DNA of 64,000 bases. It comes from Bacillota bacterium (lineage in GTDB: Bacteria > Bacillota > UBA4882 > UBA8346). Positions 35,742 through 46,203 of the stretch are shown piece after piece (position 1 is the stretch's first letter; every line of letters begins with the position of its first letter). The notes under the pieces are model-generated. The model did not search any database. It was not told the origin of the DNA and saw only the letters and a program-made list of their open reading frames with translations. The stretch covers positions 248,001-312,000 of the forward strand of contig JAEYPR010000010.1 of assembly GCA_023410535.1 (NCBI GenBank), written 5' to 3'. Both the position numbers and the translations under genes were made by a program.

Positions 35742-37826
35742 CTACTCTTCCTCTTCCACCATATGTTTTTTCGCTTCGGCAATAATCGCTTCCGCTTGAT
35801 GGGCCGGAACTTCTTCAAAATGATCGAAGGTAGCGGTGAAATCCGCCCGACCTTGGGTCATTGAACGCAAATCAATCGCGTATTTGGTCAGTTCCGCCTG
35901 CGGCGCCAGGGCTTTGACGATTTGTTCCTTACCGTCCGGTTCCATGCCGAGGATCTTACCGCGTTTTTTATTCAGATCGCCGATGACATCACCCATAAAT
36001 TCCTCGGGAGTCCGGACGACCACGCTCATCACCGGTTCGAGTAAAATTGGTTTTGCTTCCATAAAACCTTTTTTAAACGCCAAACGCGCAGCAATTTTAA
36101 ACGCCATTTCCGAGGAGTCGACCGGATGGTAGGAACCGTCGACCAAGGTTACCCGGACATCCACCACGGGATAACCAGCCAGAACGCCACGATCCATCGT
36201 TTCCACAATTCCTTTTTCAACGGCCGGAATATAGTTGCGTGGCACCGCTCCGCCGAAAATTTTATCGACAAATTCAAATCCGGTTCCAGTCGGTTTGGGA
36301 TCCATTTCAATCCAAACGTGACCGAATTGGCCGCGGCCACCGCTCTGTTTCTTATGTTTTCCCTCAACCTTGACATGCCCTTTAATGGTTTCCTTATAGG
36401 AAATTTTCGGAGCTTTTAAGTTGACGTCCACTCCGAACTTTTTATGTAATTTGCTGGTAATCACTTCAATGTGTAAATCGCCCATTCCGGAGGCAACCAT
36501 CTCGTGGGTCACCGGATCTTTTTTCACCGCAAACGTCGGATCTTCTTCGGTCAACCGGGCCAAACCGCTCCCAATCTTATCCTCATCCCCTTTGGCTTTG
36601 GGTTCGACGGCCAACGACAATTTGGGTTTCGGGAAATCAATCTCCGGGAAGACAATGGGTTTATCTTTGTCGCACAAAGTCTGCCCGGTAAAGGTCTCTT
36701 GTAATTTAGCGACCGCCCCAATATCCCCCGCGCTCAATTCGGCGACGGGTTCTTGGGTCTTCCCTTTGAGGATAAACAACTGGCCAATCCGTTCCGGTAC
36801 CCCTTTACTGGAGTTAAAAACATGGGAATCGGATTTGACGGTACCGGAAAAGACCCGAAATAACGTCAATTTGCCAACAAAGGGGTCGGCCATGGTTTTA
36901 AAAACCAGCGCCGAAAATGGTTCGCTTTCGGCGGAGCGCCGTTTTTCTTCCGCTTTCGAGCTTGGATTGACTCCTTCATTTTCGCCGCGATCAGCGGGCG
37001 ACGGCAGGAAGTCCGCGATCATATCCAACACATTGGCGATCCCGATCTGCTTTAAGGCGGAAGCCGCCATTACCGGTACAATTTTACCGCTGATTACGCC
37101 TTTACGGGTGCCCATAATCAATTCTGCTTGGGTTAAATCGGTACCGTCAAGATATTTCGATATCAAGTCATCATCGGATTCGGCGGCGGCTTCGGTCAAC
37201 ATCGTACAATATTCCTGAACCGTATCGGACAGGTCATCGGGAACCGGCTTTTCAACGACTTTGCCGCCTTCAACAAAGTAAGCTTTGTTATGAACTACGT
37301 CGACGACACCTTGGAACTTGTCGGCGGCGCCGATGGGAATGACCAACGGGATCACCTGTTTTCCCAAACGTTCCCGTAGCGCTTTATAGGTGTTTTCAAA
37401 GTTGGCGTTTTCCCGATCCATTTTATTAATCACGATGATGCGGGCTAAATTATTTTGCTCCGCGTACGACCATGCTTTCTCCGTACCGACTTCAACTCCG
37501 GAGACAGCACAAGCGACAATACAAGCGGCATCCACTGCGCGAATTGCGCCTTTCACTTCTCCGACAAAATCAAAAAATCCGGGAGTGTCCAACAAATTAA
37601 TTTTATGGTCCTTATATTCCAACGGGGCTACTGAAGTGCTGAGACTGATCTTCCGCTTAATCTCTTCGGCGTCATAATCCATGGTGGAAGTCCCGTCATC
37701 CACTTTTCCAAAACGGTCGATTGATTTGACGGAAAATAGCAAGGCCTCGGCAAGCATGGTTTTGCCGCAACCGCCATGTCCCATCAGTACCATGTTCCTG
37801 ATCTGCTCAATCTTGTATTTCTTCAA
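35742..37826 (-). CDS. EF-G-like translational GTPase (EF-G2 type)
   Basis: The 694-residue protein has all EF-G domains. The P-loop is unusual (GHGGCGKT), the G3 motif is DTPGFFDF and the G4 motif NKMD. Domain III has the PTFAVKKD region and domain IV GGRGQFGHV. It lies alone and not in the str operon, and its sequence fits the EF-G-like paralogue group rather than canonical FusA. It could assist translocation under stress or ribosome recycling; this is inference. The main fusA is expected elsewhere. Confidence 0.87.
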   Translation of the reverse strand: MKKYKIEQIRNMVLMGHGGCGKTMLAEALLFSVKSIDRFGKVDDGTSTMDYDAEEIKRKISLSTSVAPLEYKDHKINLLDTPGFFDFVGEVKGAIRAVDAACIVACAVSGVEVGTEKAWSYAEQNNLARIIVINKMDRENANFENTYKALRERLGKQVIPLVIPIGAADKFQGVVDVVHNKAYFVEGGKVVEKPVPDDLSDTVQEYCTMLTEAAAESDDDLISKYLDGTDLTQAELIMGTRKGVISGKIVPVMAASALKQIGIANVLDMIADFLPSPADRGENEGVNPSSKAEEKRRSAESEPFSALVFKTMADPFVGKLTLFRVFSGTVKSDSHVFNSSKGVPERIGQLFILKGKTQEPVAELSAGDIGAVAKLQETFTGQTLCDKDKPIVFPEIDFPKPKLSLAVEPKAKGDEDKIGSGLARLTEEDPTFAVKKDPVTHEMVASGMGDLHIEVITSKLHKKFGVDVNLKAPKISYKETIKGHVKVEGKHKKQSGGRGQFGHVWIEMDPKPTGTGFEFVDKIFGGAVPRNYIPAVEKGIVETMDRGVLAGYPVVDVRVTLVDGSYHPVDSSEMAFKIAARLAFKKGFMEAKPILLEPVMSVVVRTPEEFMGDVIGDLNKKRGKILGMEPDGKEQIVKALAPQAELTKYAIDLRSMTQGRADFTATFDHFEEVPAHQAEAIIAEAKKHMVEEEE

Positions 37827-38196
37827 TAAAGTCCCTCCTCTGTAATATGGTCCAAAAAAATGTGAACAGTATATTAAGATTTGGTTACCTAACGGTTTAG
37901 TTATTCGTTCTTTAACATAATATTTCCTGCTTTAGAAGAAATTTTTTGGGACAATCCGGGCATAAAATAACGGGCCCACCACATACTATATACTGAGCTT
38001 TCCGATAGCACCAAATTACAACCGTACATGCTCTGAGGGGCAACCCTCCGTTAGGAGCATGGTGGACTAACTTGTCGGATTCGGCAGTTAATAGTTCAAC
38101 CGGTAAAAAGCGGCAGTTTTGCCGTTGGTGTGCATGCACAAAAACGGGGCAAAAGTAGGCTGTCGGAAAGAATTCAAGCCCGTCCTCGGACGGGCT
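37827..38196. other. 370-bp intergenic region with a structured RNA candidate
   Basis: On the plus strand 38001-38079 folds as nested stems: TCCGA/TCGGA, CAC/GTG, CATGCTC (38027-38033)/GAGCATG (38055-38061), and GAGGG/CCCTC capped by a GCAA tetraloop. Further on come CGGCA/TGCCG (38111-38124), the palindrome TGTGCATGCACA and a stem of AAGCCCGTCC/GGACGGGCTT (38176-38197) followed by TTATTCT. The GNRA loop favours the plus strand. A 75-codon minus-strand frame (37912-38139) has several cysteines but no ribosome site. Identity unknown. Confidence 0.55.
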
Positions 38197-38754
38197 TTAT
38201 TCTGTGATTAATCCATTCAGTCCCTCAATCAATTGGAGTTTATCGCGGGAATCCCGGAACGGAATTCCGCTTTGTAAATCCTTTAACTCCGCTTCAGGTA
38301 ACAGGGTCGTCTTTAACATTACCTTTTCCAAGATTGGACCGGGTTTCAGCGGAGTTCCCCGATAGACAACGATCTCCTGACCATGAAGTCCCAAAAAGTG
38401 CTTTTCACGACAGGATTGGCAAAAGTTTTTCGAGGTAATGGTGTACTCATAACCATTCCCTTTCTTATTGAGTGAACGGTTTTTCAACTTTTTTGCGAGC
38501 GCCGTTCGCAACTGCGACTGATCGGTAAACGTAGTTTGTTCCGTTTCTTGATGACCACATAAACTAAATCGTTGATGCTTGATTACGATCCATGTTTGGG
38601 GAGCAGCCGGGAACGATGGCCCCAACATCCCGCGTAATTGCTCAATTTTATCCGGATTGCGATATGCCCAAAGTAAAGTAACCGTTACTACCAGGATCAC
38701 TGCTACGCACCGGAGCAATGTCCGGTAACTTGGCGGTAATTTCACTGAAATCAC
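38197..38754 (-). CDS. BofC-like protein
   Basis: The 185-residue protein has one N-terminal membrane segment (about 13-30) and a C-terminal region (HFLGLHGQEIVVYRGTP through IEGLNGL) like the BofC C-terminal domain. BofC is a forespore-secreted inhibitor of the SpoIVB protease, which controls sigma-K activation. The middle has CGHQET and NFCQSCREKH cysteines. It lies downstream of yebC. The call rests on the C-terminal resemblance. Confidence 0.65.
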   Translation of the reverse strand: MISVKLPPSYRTLLRCVAVILVVTVTLLWAYRNPDKIEQLRGMLGPSFPAAPQTWIVIKHQRFSLCGHQETEQTTFTDQSQLRTALAKKLKNRSLNKKGNGYEYTITSKNFCQSCREKHFLGLHGQEIVVYRGTPLKPGPILEKVMLKTTLLPEAELKDLQSGIPFRDSRDKLQLIEGLNGLITE

Positions 38755-38818
38755 CTTCTTTTAGGCTAGCATATCCAAACCTGGTAAGATTATTACGATT
38801 TTGGCGATTTTTTTATGC

Positions 38819-38845
38819 ACAAAAAAGAGCGCCTGCGCGCTCTTT
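38819..38845 (-). terminator. Terminator of yebC
   Basis: AAAGAGCGC and GCGCTCTTT pair around a short loop; on the minus strand TTTTTTG follows. It ends the yebC transcript. Confidence 0.82.
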
Positions 38846-38862
38846 GATCGTCCCAATCGCCG

Positions 38863-39621
38863 TTATTTATTTAATTCTTCCATAACGCTGTCGGAGAGCT
38901 CAAAATTTCCGTAGACGTTTTGGACATCGTCATTGTCTTCCAAGGCATCCACCAGCTTAATCAACTGTTTGGCCTGTTCGATATCGTTGACCTCCACCGT
39001 GTTGCTTGGAACCATGGTCAGTTCGGCGGATTTGAGCGGAATCTTTTGGTTCTCCAGGTACTGCCGGACGATTTCCAGTTGGCCGGTTTCAGTATAGATC
39101 TCAAAACTTTCTTCCTGATTTTTCAGATCTTCGGCTCCGGCTTCAATCGCTACTTCAAACAGTTCTTCTTCACTTTTGCCATATGCTTCCGCATCAACGG
39201 TAACTAAACCTTTTTGTTCGAAGATCCAGGCTACACAGCCTGCTTCGCCGAGGTTGCCGTAATTCCGCGAAAAAATATAACGCATATCGCCGGCCGTCCG
39301 GTTCCGATTGTCGGTTAAACTTTGAACCAATAATGCAACGCCGGCCGGGCCATAACCTTCATAATACACTTCTTCAAATTGTGAGGCTTCGCTTTCGCCG
39401 ATCCCACGTTTGATCGCCCGTTGAATATTATCATTGGGCATATTAACGTCTTTCGCTTTTAAAATCGCCAAACGTAACCGGAAATTGTTGGCGGGATCTC
39501 CGCCGCCCGCTTTCGCGGCTACGATGATTTCCCGAGTAACCTTTGTAAAAGCGCCTGCCCGTTTCTGGTCTGTAACTTCTTTTTTACGTTTAATCGTTGC
39601 CCATTTGGAATGGCCGGACAT
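38863..39621 (-). CDS. yebC: YebC/PmpR family protein
   Basis: The protein begins MSGHSKWATIKRKKEVTDQKRA, the diagnostic N-terminus, and has about 252 residues with the three YebC domains. Members act either as transcription regulators or as translation factors that relieve ribosome stalling on proline runs. The ATG at 39621 has GGGGAG upstream. The next gene downstream is bofC-like, across a terminator. Confidence 0.93.
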   Translation of the reverse strand: MSGHSKWATIKRKKEVTDQKRAGAFTKVTREIIVAAKAGGGDPANNFRLRLAILKAKDVNMPNDNIQRAIKRGIGESEASQFEEVYYEGYGPAGVALLVQSLTDNRNRTAGDMRYIFSRNYGNLGEAGCVAWIFEQKGLVTVDAEAYGKSEEELFEVAIEAGAEDLKNQEESFEIYTETGQLEIVRQYLENQKIPLKSAELTMVPSNTVEVNDIEQAKQLIKLVDALEDNDDVQNVYGNFELSDSVMEELNK

Positions 39622-39700
39622 AAAAAACACTCCCCTTTGGAAATTCCTTTAAAAGTATACCAAAAAGAAGTGTACAAAATCAAGGCTAAATCACGGTTTA

Positions 39701-40393
39701 TTAATCGCCGCTCCGAAATGGCGAATTCGCCACCTGTTGCTGGAGGATTCGATACAATCGGAAAAGCAGGACCCCGATGGTGCCAAAGGCGAGGAATGAA
39801 GCAATTGGCGTCCGTAAAAATAATAAAAAATCATATGATCCGTGAATAACCCAAGCCAAGCCAAAACCCTTCCATAGCAGAGAGGTGTCGCTGATGGCCG
39901 ATAACTTATACTTGGCGATATAACTTCCCATCCAACCGGTAAATGTCGCATGAGCTAAGGTCGTTACCACTGCCCGCATGGCAGCGACCCGATACCCGAA
40001 AACGCTTGCCCAGAGGAAGTTTTCCAAGGAGGCAAAACCCAATCCAAGTGTAATACCATAGATAATTCCATCGGCCGGTTCGTCCAATTCGCGATTCCGA
40101 CTCACTAACCAGATCAGAAAGCCCGATTTTAAACCCTCTTCAATTAACGCGACGACTAAAAAGGCAATGACTAAAAAATTTAACCAATTGGCGGTGCGGA
40201 TCGCTTCCACCATTTGAGCCCGCCATAATTGTTCCATTAACCCTGCCGGGATCACCAATAACAGCCCCATCAGGAAAATTTTTAGGATCATCCCCAGCGG
40301 TTCCGGTTCAAAACGGTCCTGCCGGTAAAAATACCATAACCATAATAGTCCCGGCCCGATCGAAGCGACGGTTAAAATCAAAATATTCAGCAT
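39701..40393 (-). CDS. prsW: PrsW family intramembrane metalloprotease
   Basis: The 230-residue protein has about eight membrane segments. The glutamate pair in ALIEEGLKSGFL (about 84-85), FASLENF near 127 and the histidines THATF-like LAHATF (152) and VIHGSYD (189) are the PrsW active-site motifs. In Bacillus PrsW cuts an anti-sigma factor at site 1. The target here is not in the window. It lies downstream of the second 21-bp array. Confidence 0.88.
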   Translation of the reverse strand: MLNILILTVASIGPGLLWLWYFYRQDRFEPEPLGMILKIFLMGLLLVIPAGLMEQLWRAQMVEAIRTANWLNFLVIAFLVVALIEEGLKSGFLIWLVSRNRELDEPADGIIYGITLGLGFASLENFLWASVFGYRVAAMRAVVTTLAHATFTGWMGSYIAKYKLSAISDTSLLWKGFGLAWVIHGSYDFLLFLRTPIASFLAFGTIGVLLFRLYRILQQQVANSPFRSGD

Positions 40394-40587
40394 CTTTTCC
40401 TCCTGACCAAGTTAAAGTTATTATGAACGGGACCCGCCTTTTCATACCATGCAAACAGCAACAAATAATTGTATATTTTTTCATCCTAAAAACATGGATG
40501 AAAAAGAAAATTATTGAATATTGCTAATCATATTTGGTAGGATATACAATTGCGTTTGTTTAAATTTTGCCAGCGCAAAAAATAAAA
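40394..40587. other. AT-rich upstream region of prsW
   Basis: The region should hold the prsW promoter. It includes imperfect direct copies of AAATTATTGTATA-like sequence but nothing I can name. Confidence 0.4.
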
Positions 40588-40609
40588 AAACGGCCCAAAA
40601 GCCGTTTTA
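40588..40609 (-). terminator. Terminator downstream of array 2
   Basis: AAACGGC and GCCGTTT pair around CCAAAA; on the minus strand TTTTTTTATTTTTT follows. A pgsA transcript ending here would include the whole second 21-bp array. Confidence 0.82.
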
Positions 40610-40637
40610 AAAGTGAAAAAAATAATTTTCTTGATGA

Positions 40638-40800
40638 CAAAAATATTTATTGACCTTAGAAAAATATTTATCAGGGGCACAATAATGTTTTTCGACCTTG
40701 CAATATTGTTTATTGACCCTGCAAAAATATTTTCCACCCTTGCAATACTATTTATTGCCCTTACAAAAACATTTATCGCTCTTGCAATTATATTTTAACC
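40638..40800. repeat. Tandem array of 21-bp units (array 2)
   Basis: Seven complete units start at 40638, 40659, 40680, 40701, 40722, 40743 and 40764, with a partial eighth at 40785; the 21-bp step has no slip. The idealised unit is a 15-bp core CAAAAATATTTATTG plus a 6-bp spacer near ACCCTT. As in array 1, the core starts CAAAA and ends with T-rich sequence and G. The base sequence is different from array 1. It lies 69 bp past the pgsA stop codon and before a terminator. Both strands give heptad-repeat open frames with no ribosome site. Confidence 0.88.
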
Positions 40801-40868
40801 AAGCATTCATGAAAAAATACCCAATTTTATATTTAAAAAAAATAGTTTGATTTTTTATTTGGCGCTTC

Positions 40869-41393
40869 TCAACTTTGATCCGGTGCGTTCAATTTCCGGA
40901 ACGTCAAATAATAAGTATAAAACGCGTAAATCGAAAGTCCGATCGCGAACCCGATGATCCACTGACCGATGGCGGCATTAACTAAAAAGACCACAAATCC
41001 TAAAAAGAAGCATCCCGTAGCGGTTTTTCCCCATAGATTCGAGGGGATCATCCGGTGCTGGCGTTTAAAGATAAATCCCCCCGCGATGACTTGGAGCGTT
41101 TCTTTGACAAAATAGATACCAATCATCCAGGCGGGTAGGGACCAGCGTAGCGAGTATCCCAGTAAGATAAAGATGATCAAGGTTTTATCGGATAGCGGGT
41201 CGAGAATTTTGCCAAGCTCACTGACTTGGTTGAAATGTCGCGCCACCCAACCGTCGACCAAATCCGTCAACCCAGCCACCACCGCTAAAAACACTGCCCA
41301 GAAAAGGCTGTGTGGACTGTCGGCGACAAATTGCCATAAAATAAACGGCGCTAAAAACAACCGGAGTAACGTAATCCAGTTGGCCAGAGTCAT
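40869..41393 (-). CDS. pgsA: CDP-alcohol phosphatidyltransferase (PgsA-like)
   Basis: The 174-residue membrane enzyme has the CDP-alcohol motif DGWVARHFNQVSELGKILDPLSDK (about 47-70), matching DG-x2-AR-x8-G-x3-D-x3-D. It probably makes phosphatidylglycerol phosphate from CDP-diacylglycerol. Four to five membrane segments are visible. It is alone, not in the usual clostridial rimO-pgsA-cinA order. A GAGGGA site precedes the ATG. Confidence 0.88.
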   Translation of the reverse strand: MTLANWITLLRLFLAPFILWQFVADSPHSLFWAVFLAVVAGLTDLVDGWVARHFNQVSELGKILDPLSDKTLIIFILLGYSLRWSLPAWMIGIYFVKETLQVIAGGFIFKRQHRMIPSNLWGKTATGCFFLGFVVFLVNAAIGQWIIGFAIGLSIYAFYTYYLTFRKLNAPDQS

Positions 41394-41548
41394 CCAATCA
41401 TTCCCTCACATTTTTTTACCGTGTTATAATTCAGGATACCTTAAGGTTTCCCCTGCCAATCCCCGAAAGAAATTTTTAATTGTTATATATGTCGCACTAA
41501 AGATAGGGAACAATCTTGACTGCGGCATATTTTCCTTGATTCATAAAA

Positions 41549-41571
41549 GGAAATTGCATAATGCAATTTCC
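41549..41571. promoter_or_regulatory. 23-bp perfect palindrome between guaB and pgsA
   Basis: Arms GGAAATTGCAT and ATGCAATTTCC are perfect complements around one A. It is too tight for a standard terminator and lacks a T-tract. It lies about 155 bp upstream of pgsA and could be an operator. Confidence 0.5.
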
Positions 41572-41588
41572 CGAGTTCAAACTGATGT

Positions 41589-41617
41589 CAAAAAAAACGA
41601 GGTTGCCCTCGTTTTTG
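41589..41617. terminator. Terminator of guaB
   Basis: AAACGAGG and CCTCGTTT pair around TTGC; the minus strand continues TTTTTTG. It is 15 bp past the guaB stop. Confidence 0.85.
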
Positions 41618-41631
41618 CTACGATTATATGC

Positions 41632-43113
<1,482 letters not shown>

Positions 43114-43186
43114 TTATTTCTCTCTATTCTATCACAGAAAACCTAATTTACAAGTGAAATGTAAGACTGTCACCAAATTTTAAAAT

Positions 43187-45103
43187 TCAGTTGAATTTGC
43201 GTTTTTTATTTTGCTGATTAAAATTCGGCTTTTTACCAACCGTTATTTGCGGCTGGGGACCCCGTTTCGCGGCCCGCGGCCGAATCAGACATTGGGGACC
43301 GAAACCGATCAGATCGGTCCGCCCGGTCAACTCCAATGCTTCTTTCACCAATTGATAGTTTTCGGGGCGGCGATATTGCAGCAATGCTCTTTGCATCGCT
43401 TTTTCTTTCGGGCTTTTTGGGACGTAGACTTTTTCCATGGTACGGGGATCCAGCTCGGTGTAGAACATGCAGGTGGAAAGACTCCCCGGCGTGGGATAAA
43501 AATCTTGCACCTGTTCGGGAGTGTAGCGAATATCCCGCAAATACTCAGCCAGCTCCACGGCGGCTTTTAAGTCGCTGCCGGGGTGACTCGATAACAGATA
43601 GGGAACCAAATATTGTTCTTTGCCGATCGCGCGGTTGATCTCGTAAAATTTACGGACGAACCGGTCATACACTTCCCGGCCGGGTTTTCCCATCCGCTGT
43701 AACACCCGCTCCACGACATGCTCGGGAGCAACTTTCAACTGACCGCTTACGTGATGTTCGCAAAGTTCCCGAAAGAACGCGTCATCCTTATCGAGCATCA
43801 GATAATCATAACGAATCCCCGAACGAATAAACACCTTTTTAATCTCGGGAATCTCCCGCAACTTCCGCAATAGTTCCAAATATTCCGAGTGGTCGACAAT
43901 CAGTTGACGGCAGCCGCCGTTTTCCAAACATTGTTTATCTTTGCAGGCGCCGTGCTTTTCCTGGTGTTTACAGGCGCGATTGCGGAAATTGGCCGTTGGC
44001 CCGCCCACGTCGTGGATATATCCTTTAAAATTATCCTGCCAGACCATTTTTTGGGCTTCATTGATAATTGATTGCTGACTCCGCTTTTGAATGATCCGCC
44101 CTTGATGAAAATGTAACGCGCAAAAAGCACACCCGCCGTAACAGCCGCGGTGACTGGTGATGCTAAACTCCACTTCAGTGATGGCCGGCACACCGCCCTC
44201 CGCTTGATAACTGGGATGATAAGTGCGTTGGTATGGCAGAGCGTAAACCCGGTCCATTTCTTGGACGGTTAAGGGCAAGGCCGGCGGATTTTGGACTAAA
44301 TACCGGTTGCCGTGAGGTTGAACGATGATTCGACCACGAATCGGATCTTGTTCTTCGGATTGACTTTTAAAGGCTTCGGCGTATTTCCGTTTGTTTTGGG
44401 AAACAGTTTCAAACGAAGGAACCTCCAGCCAAGTTTGGTCTCGCTCAGTTTGGGCAAAAGACCGCTCGAACTGATCTTGGTTGATTAAATAAGCGGTTCC
44501 GCGCAGGTTGCGAATGGTCGCAACCGGCTCGCCGGCCGCCAGGCGGGCAGCCAGCTCCAACAACGGTTTCTCCCCCATGCCGTAGATCAGTAGATCCGCC
44601 TTGGAGTCAACCAGAATCGAACGGCGGACGGCATTGTCCCAATAATCGTAATGGGCAAACCGTCGCAAACTAGCCTCGACCCCTCCGATAATGACAGGAA
44701 TATCCTTAAACGCCTCGCGGATCCGGTTGGCGTATACGATTATTGCCCGGTCGGGCCGGTGTCCGGCGGCTCCTCCCGGGGAATACGCGTCATTGCTACG
44801 CGGTTTTTTGCTGGCCGTATAATGATTTACCATCGAATCAATCACGCCGGACGAGATCAGCACCGCCAGTTTGGGCCGTCCTAACCGTTTAAAATCAGCG
44901 ACTTCTTTCCAATCCGGTTGGGCGATGATTCCCACCCGAAAACCCTGACTCTCCAGTTGCCGGCTGATGATCGCATGTCCAAAACTGGGATGATCGACAT
45001 AAGCGTCACCGCTGATCAATAAAAAATCAAGCTCGTCCCAGCCCCTGGCATCCATCTCCGCTCGCGAAACGGGCAAAAAACCATTGTCGTTGTATTTGGC
45101 CAT
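43187..45103 (-). CDS. YgiQ family radical SAM protein
   Basis: The 638-residue protein has an N-terminal YgiQ domain (about 10-290), a radical SAM core with [19 protein letters not shown] near 315, and a C-terminal region with a cysteine cluster ([15 protein letters not shown] near 390). The last residues are a basic tail. Function is unknown across the family. It lies 48 bp downstream of the fumarylacetoacetase-family gene. Confidence 0.92.
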   Translation of the reverse strand: MAKYNDNGFLPVSRAEMDARGWDELDFLLISGDAYVDHPSFGHAIISRQLESQGFRVGIIAQPDWKEVADFKRLGRPKLAVLISSGVIDSMVNHYTASKKPRSNDAYSPGGAAGHRPDRAIIVYANRIREAFKDIPVIIGGVEASLRRFAHYDYWDNAVRRSILVDSKADLLIYGMGEKPLLELAARLAAGEPVATIRNLRGTAYLINQDQFERSFAQTERDQTWLEVPSFETVSQNKRKYAEAFKSQSEEQDPIRGRIIVQPHGNRYLVQNPPALPLTVQEMDRVYALPYQRTYHPSYQAEGGVPAITEVEFSITSHRGCYGGCAFCALHFHQGRIIQKRSQQSIINEAQKMVWQDNFKGYIHDVGGPTANFRNRACKHQEKHGACKDKQCLENGGCRQLIVDHSEYLELLRKLREIPEIKKVFIRSGIRYDYLMLDKDDAFFRELCEHHVSGQLKVAPEHVVERVLQRMGKPGREVYDRFVRKFYEINRAIGKEQYLVPYLLSSHPGSDLKAAVELAEYLRDIRYTPEQVQDFYPTPGSLSTCMFYTELDPRTMEKVYVPKSPKEKAMQRALLQYRRPENYQLVKEALELTGRTDLIGFGPQCLIRPRAAKRGPQPQITVGKKPNFNQQNKKRKFN

Positions 45104-45150
45104 CAGGTCAGTTATCCTTTATTATTCAAAGATTCTCCAAACAGGATCGG

Positions 45151-46026
45151 TTACTCCCCTTTGACCGGATTGGTCAAACTGCCGATCTTGTCGATGGTAA
45201 CGGTCATTTGATCGCCGTTTTTCAAGAAAACCGGCGGTTTCCGCGCAAAACCAACTCCCGGGGGCGTCCCGGTAGCAATAATATCCCCAACTTCCAAGGT
45301 AAATAACTCCGAAAGAAAACTGATCAAATAGGGAATTCGGAAGATCAAATTGGCAGTGGAGGAATCCTGCATGATCCGGCCGTTCAGTTCCATTTGGATC
45401 CGCAAGGTATGCGGATCGCCAATTTCATCCACAGTGACCAGATGCGGGCCGGTTGGGGCAAACGTGTCCAACGCTTTGCCTTTGATCCATTGTCCTCCGC
45501 GAAATTGGAGATCCCGGGCGCTAATGTCATTAAAGGCGGTGTAACCAAACACGTAATCCAACGCTTCCGCTTCGGGAATCCGTTTCCCCCGTTTGCCGAT
45601 AACCAACGCGAGTTCCGCTTCGTAATCGACTTCCCGGGAAACTCTGGGGAGCTCAACCGCTGCACCCGGTCCAACGATTGACGTATTGAATTTATTAAAA
45701 AAGACCGGCTCGGTCGGAACTTCAAACTGACCGGATTCTTTGGCGTGGTCGAGATAGTTCAAGCCGATACAGATGATTTTCGGCGGATCGGCTAACGGCG
45801 CCAAAACTTGTAATTGCTCCAACGAGTATGTATACTCTTGATCCGACGGATCGAATTTGGGAAGCAGCGCCAAGACTGTCTGGAAATTCTCCAAAACAGC
45901 GCGCATTGTAGTGAAAGCGGTTGGCTCGCCGCCAATTTTCGACGCCTTGTCCAGATCGACTACCCGATCTTCGAACAAGATCCCCGGAAAGGTCCGTTCC
46001 GCCAGTGCAAAGGTTCCAAGTTTCAT
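45151..46026 (-). CDS. Fumarylacetoacetate hydrolase family protein
   Basis: The 291-residue protein has the FAH fold. Metal-ligand motifs are visible in VDYEAELALVIGK (about 132-144) and the later FNDISARDLQ; KALDTFAPTGP and TGTPPGVGF are also conserved. Members hydrolyse or decarboxylate 2-keto acids or act as oxaloacetate decarboxylase/tautomerase. The exact substrate cannot be set. It may be cotranscribed with ygiQ. Confidence 0.88.
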   Translation of the reverse strand: MKLGTFALAERTFPGILFEDRVVDLDKASKIGGEPTAFTTMRAVLENFQTVLALLPKFDPSDQEYTYSLEQLQVLAPLADPPKIICIGLNYLDHAKESGQFEVPTEPVFFNKFNTSIVGPGAAVELPRVSREVDYEAELALVIGKRGKRIPEAEALDYVFGYTAFNDISARDLQFRGGQWIKGKALDTFAPTGPHLVTVDEIGDPHTLRIQMELNGRIMQDSSTANLIFRIPYLISFLSELFTLEVGDIIATGTPPGVGFARKPPVFLKNGDQMTVTIDKIGSLTNPVKGE

Positions 46027-46154
46027 GGTTGATTTCCTTTCTTTCGGTTCCGTAATCGGCTCGGCCGGAGTAGGTTATTTATTGCAACTTATCTGGCACT
46101 CATTTTATAATACTTTACTACGAAAAGCAACTTGGAAGAATCGTTCGCCGGATA

Positions 46155-46185
46155 AGGAAAAGAGGCAGCCGGTTGGCTGCCTCTT
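46155..46185 (-). terminator. Terminator of the porin-like gene
   Basis: AAGAGGCAGCC pairs with GGCTGCCTCTT around GGTT/AACC; the minus strand continues TTTCCTT. It is 19 bp past the stop codon. Confidence 0.82.
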
Positions 46186-46203
46186 AAAAACGATTGACTA
46201 TTA

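Noticed and set aside
37912..38139. 75-codon minus-strand frame with cysteines
   Set aside because: It has a GTG start without a ribosome site and overlaps strong RNA-like hairpins. I left it as part of the region rather than as a gene.
40528..40798. Hydrophobic heptad-repeat open frames in array 2
   Set aside because: Same reason as array 1: open on both strands only because the period is a multiple of three, with no start signal.
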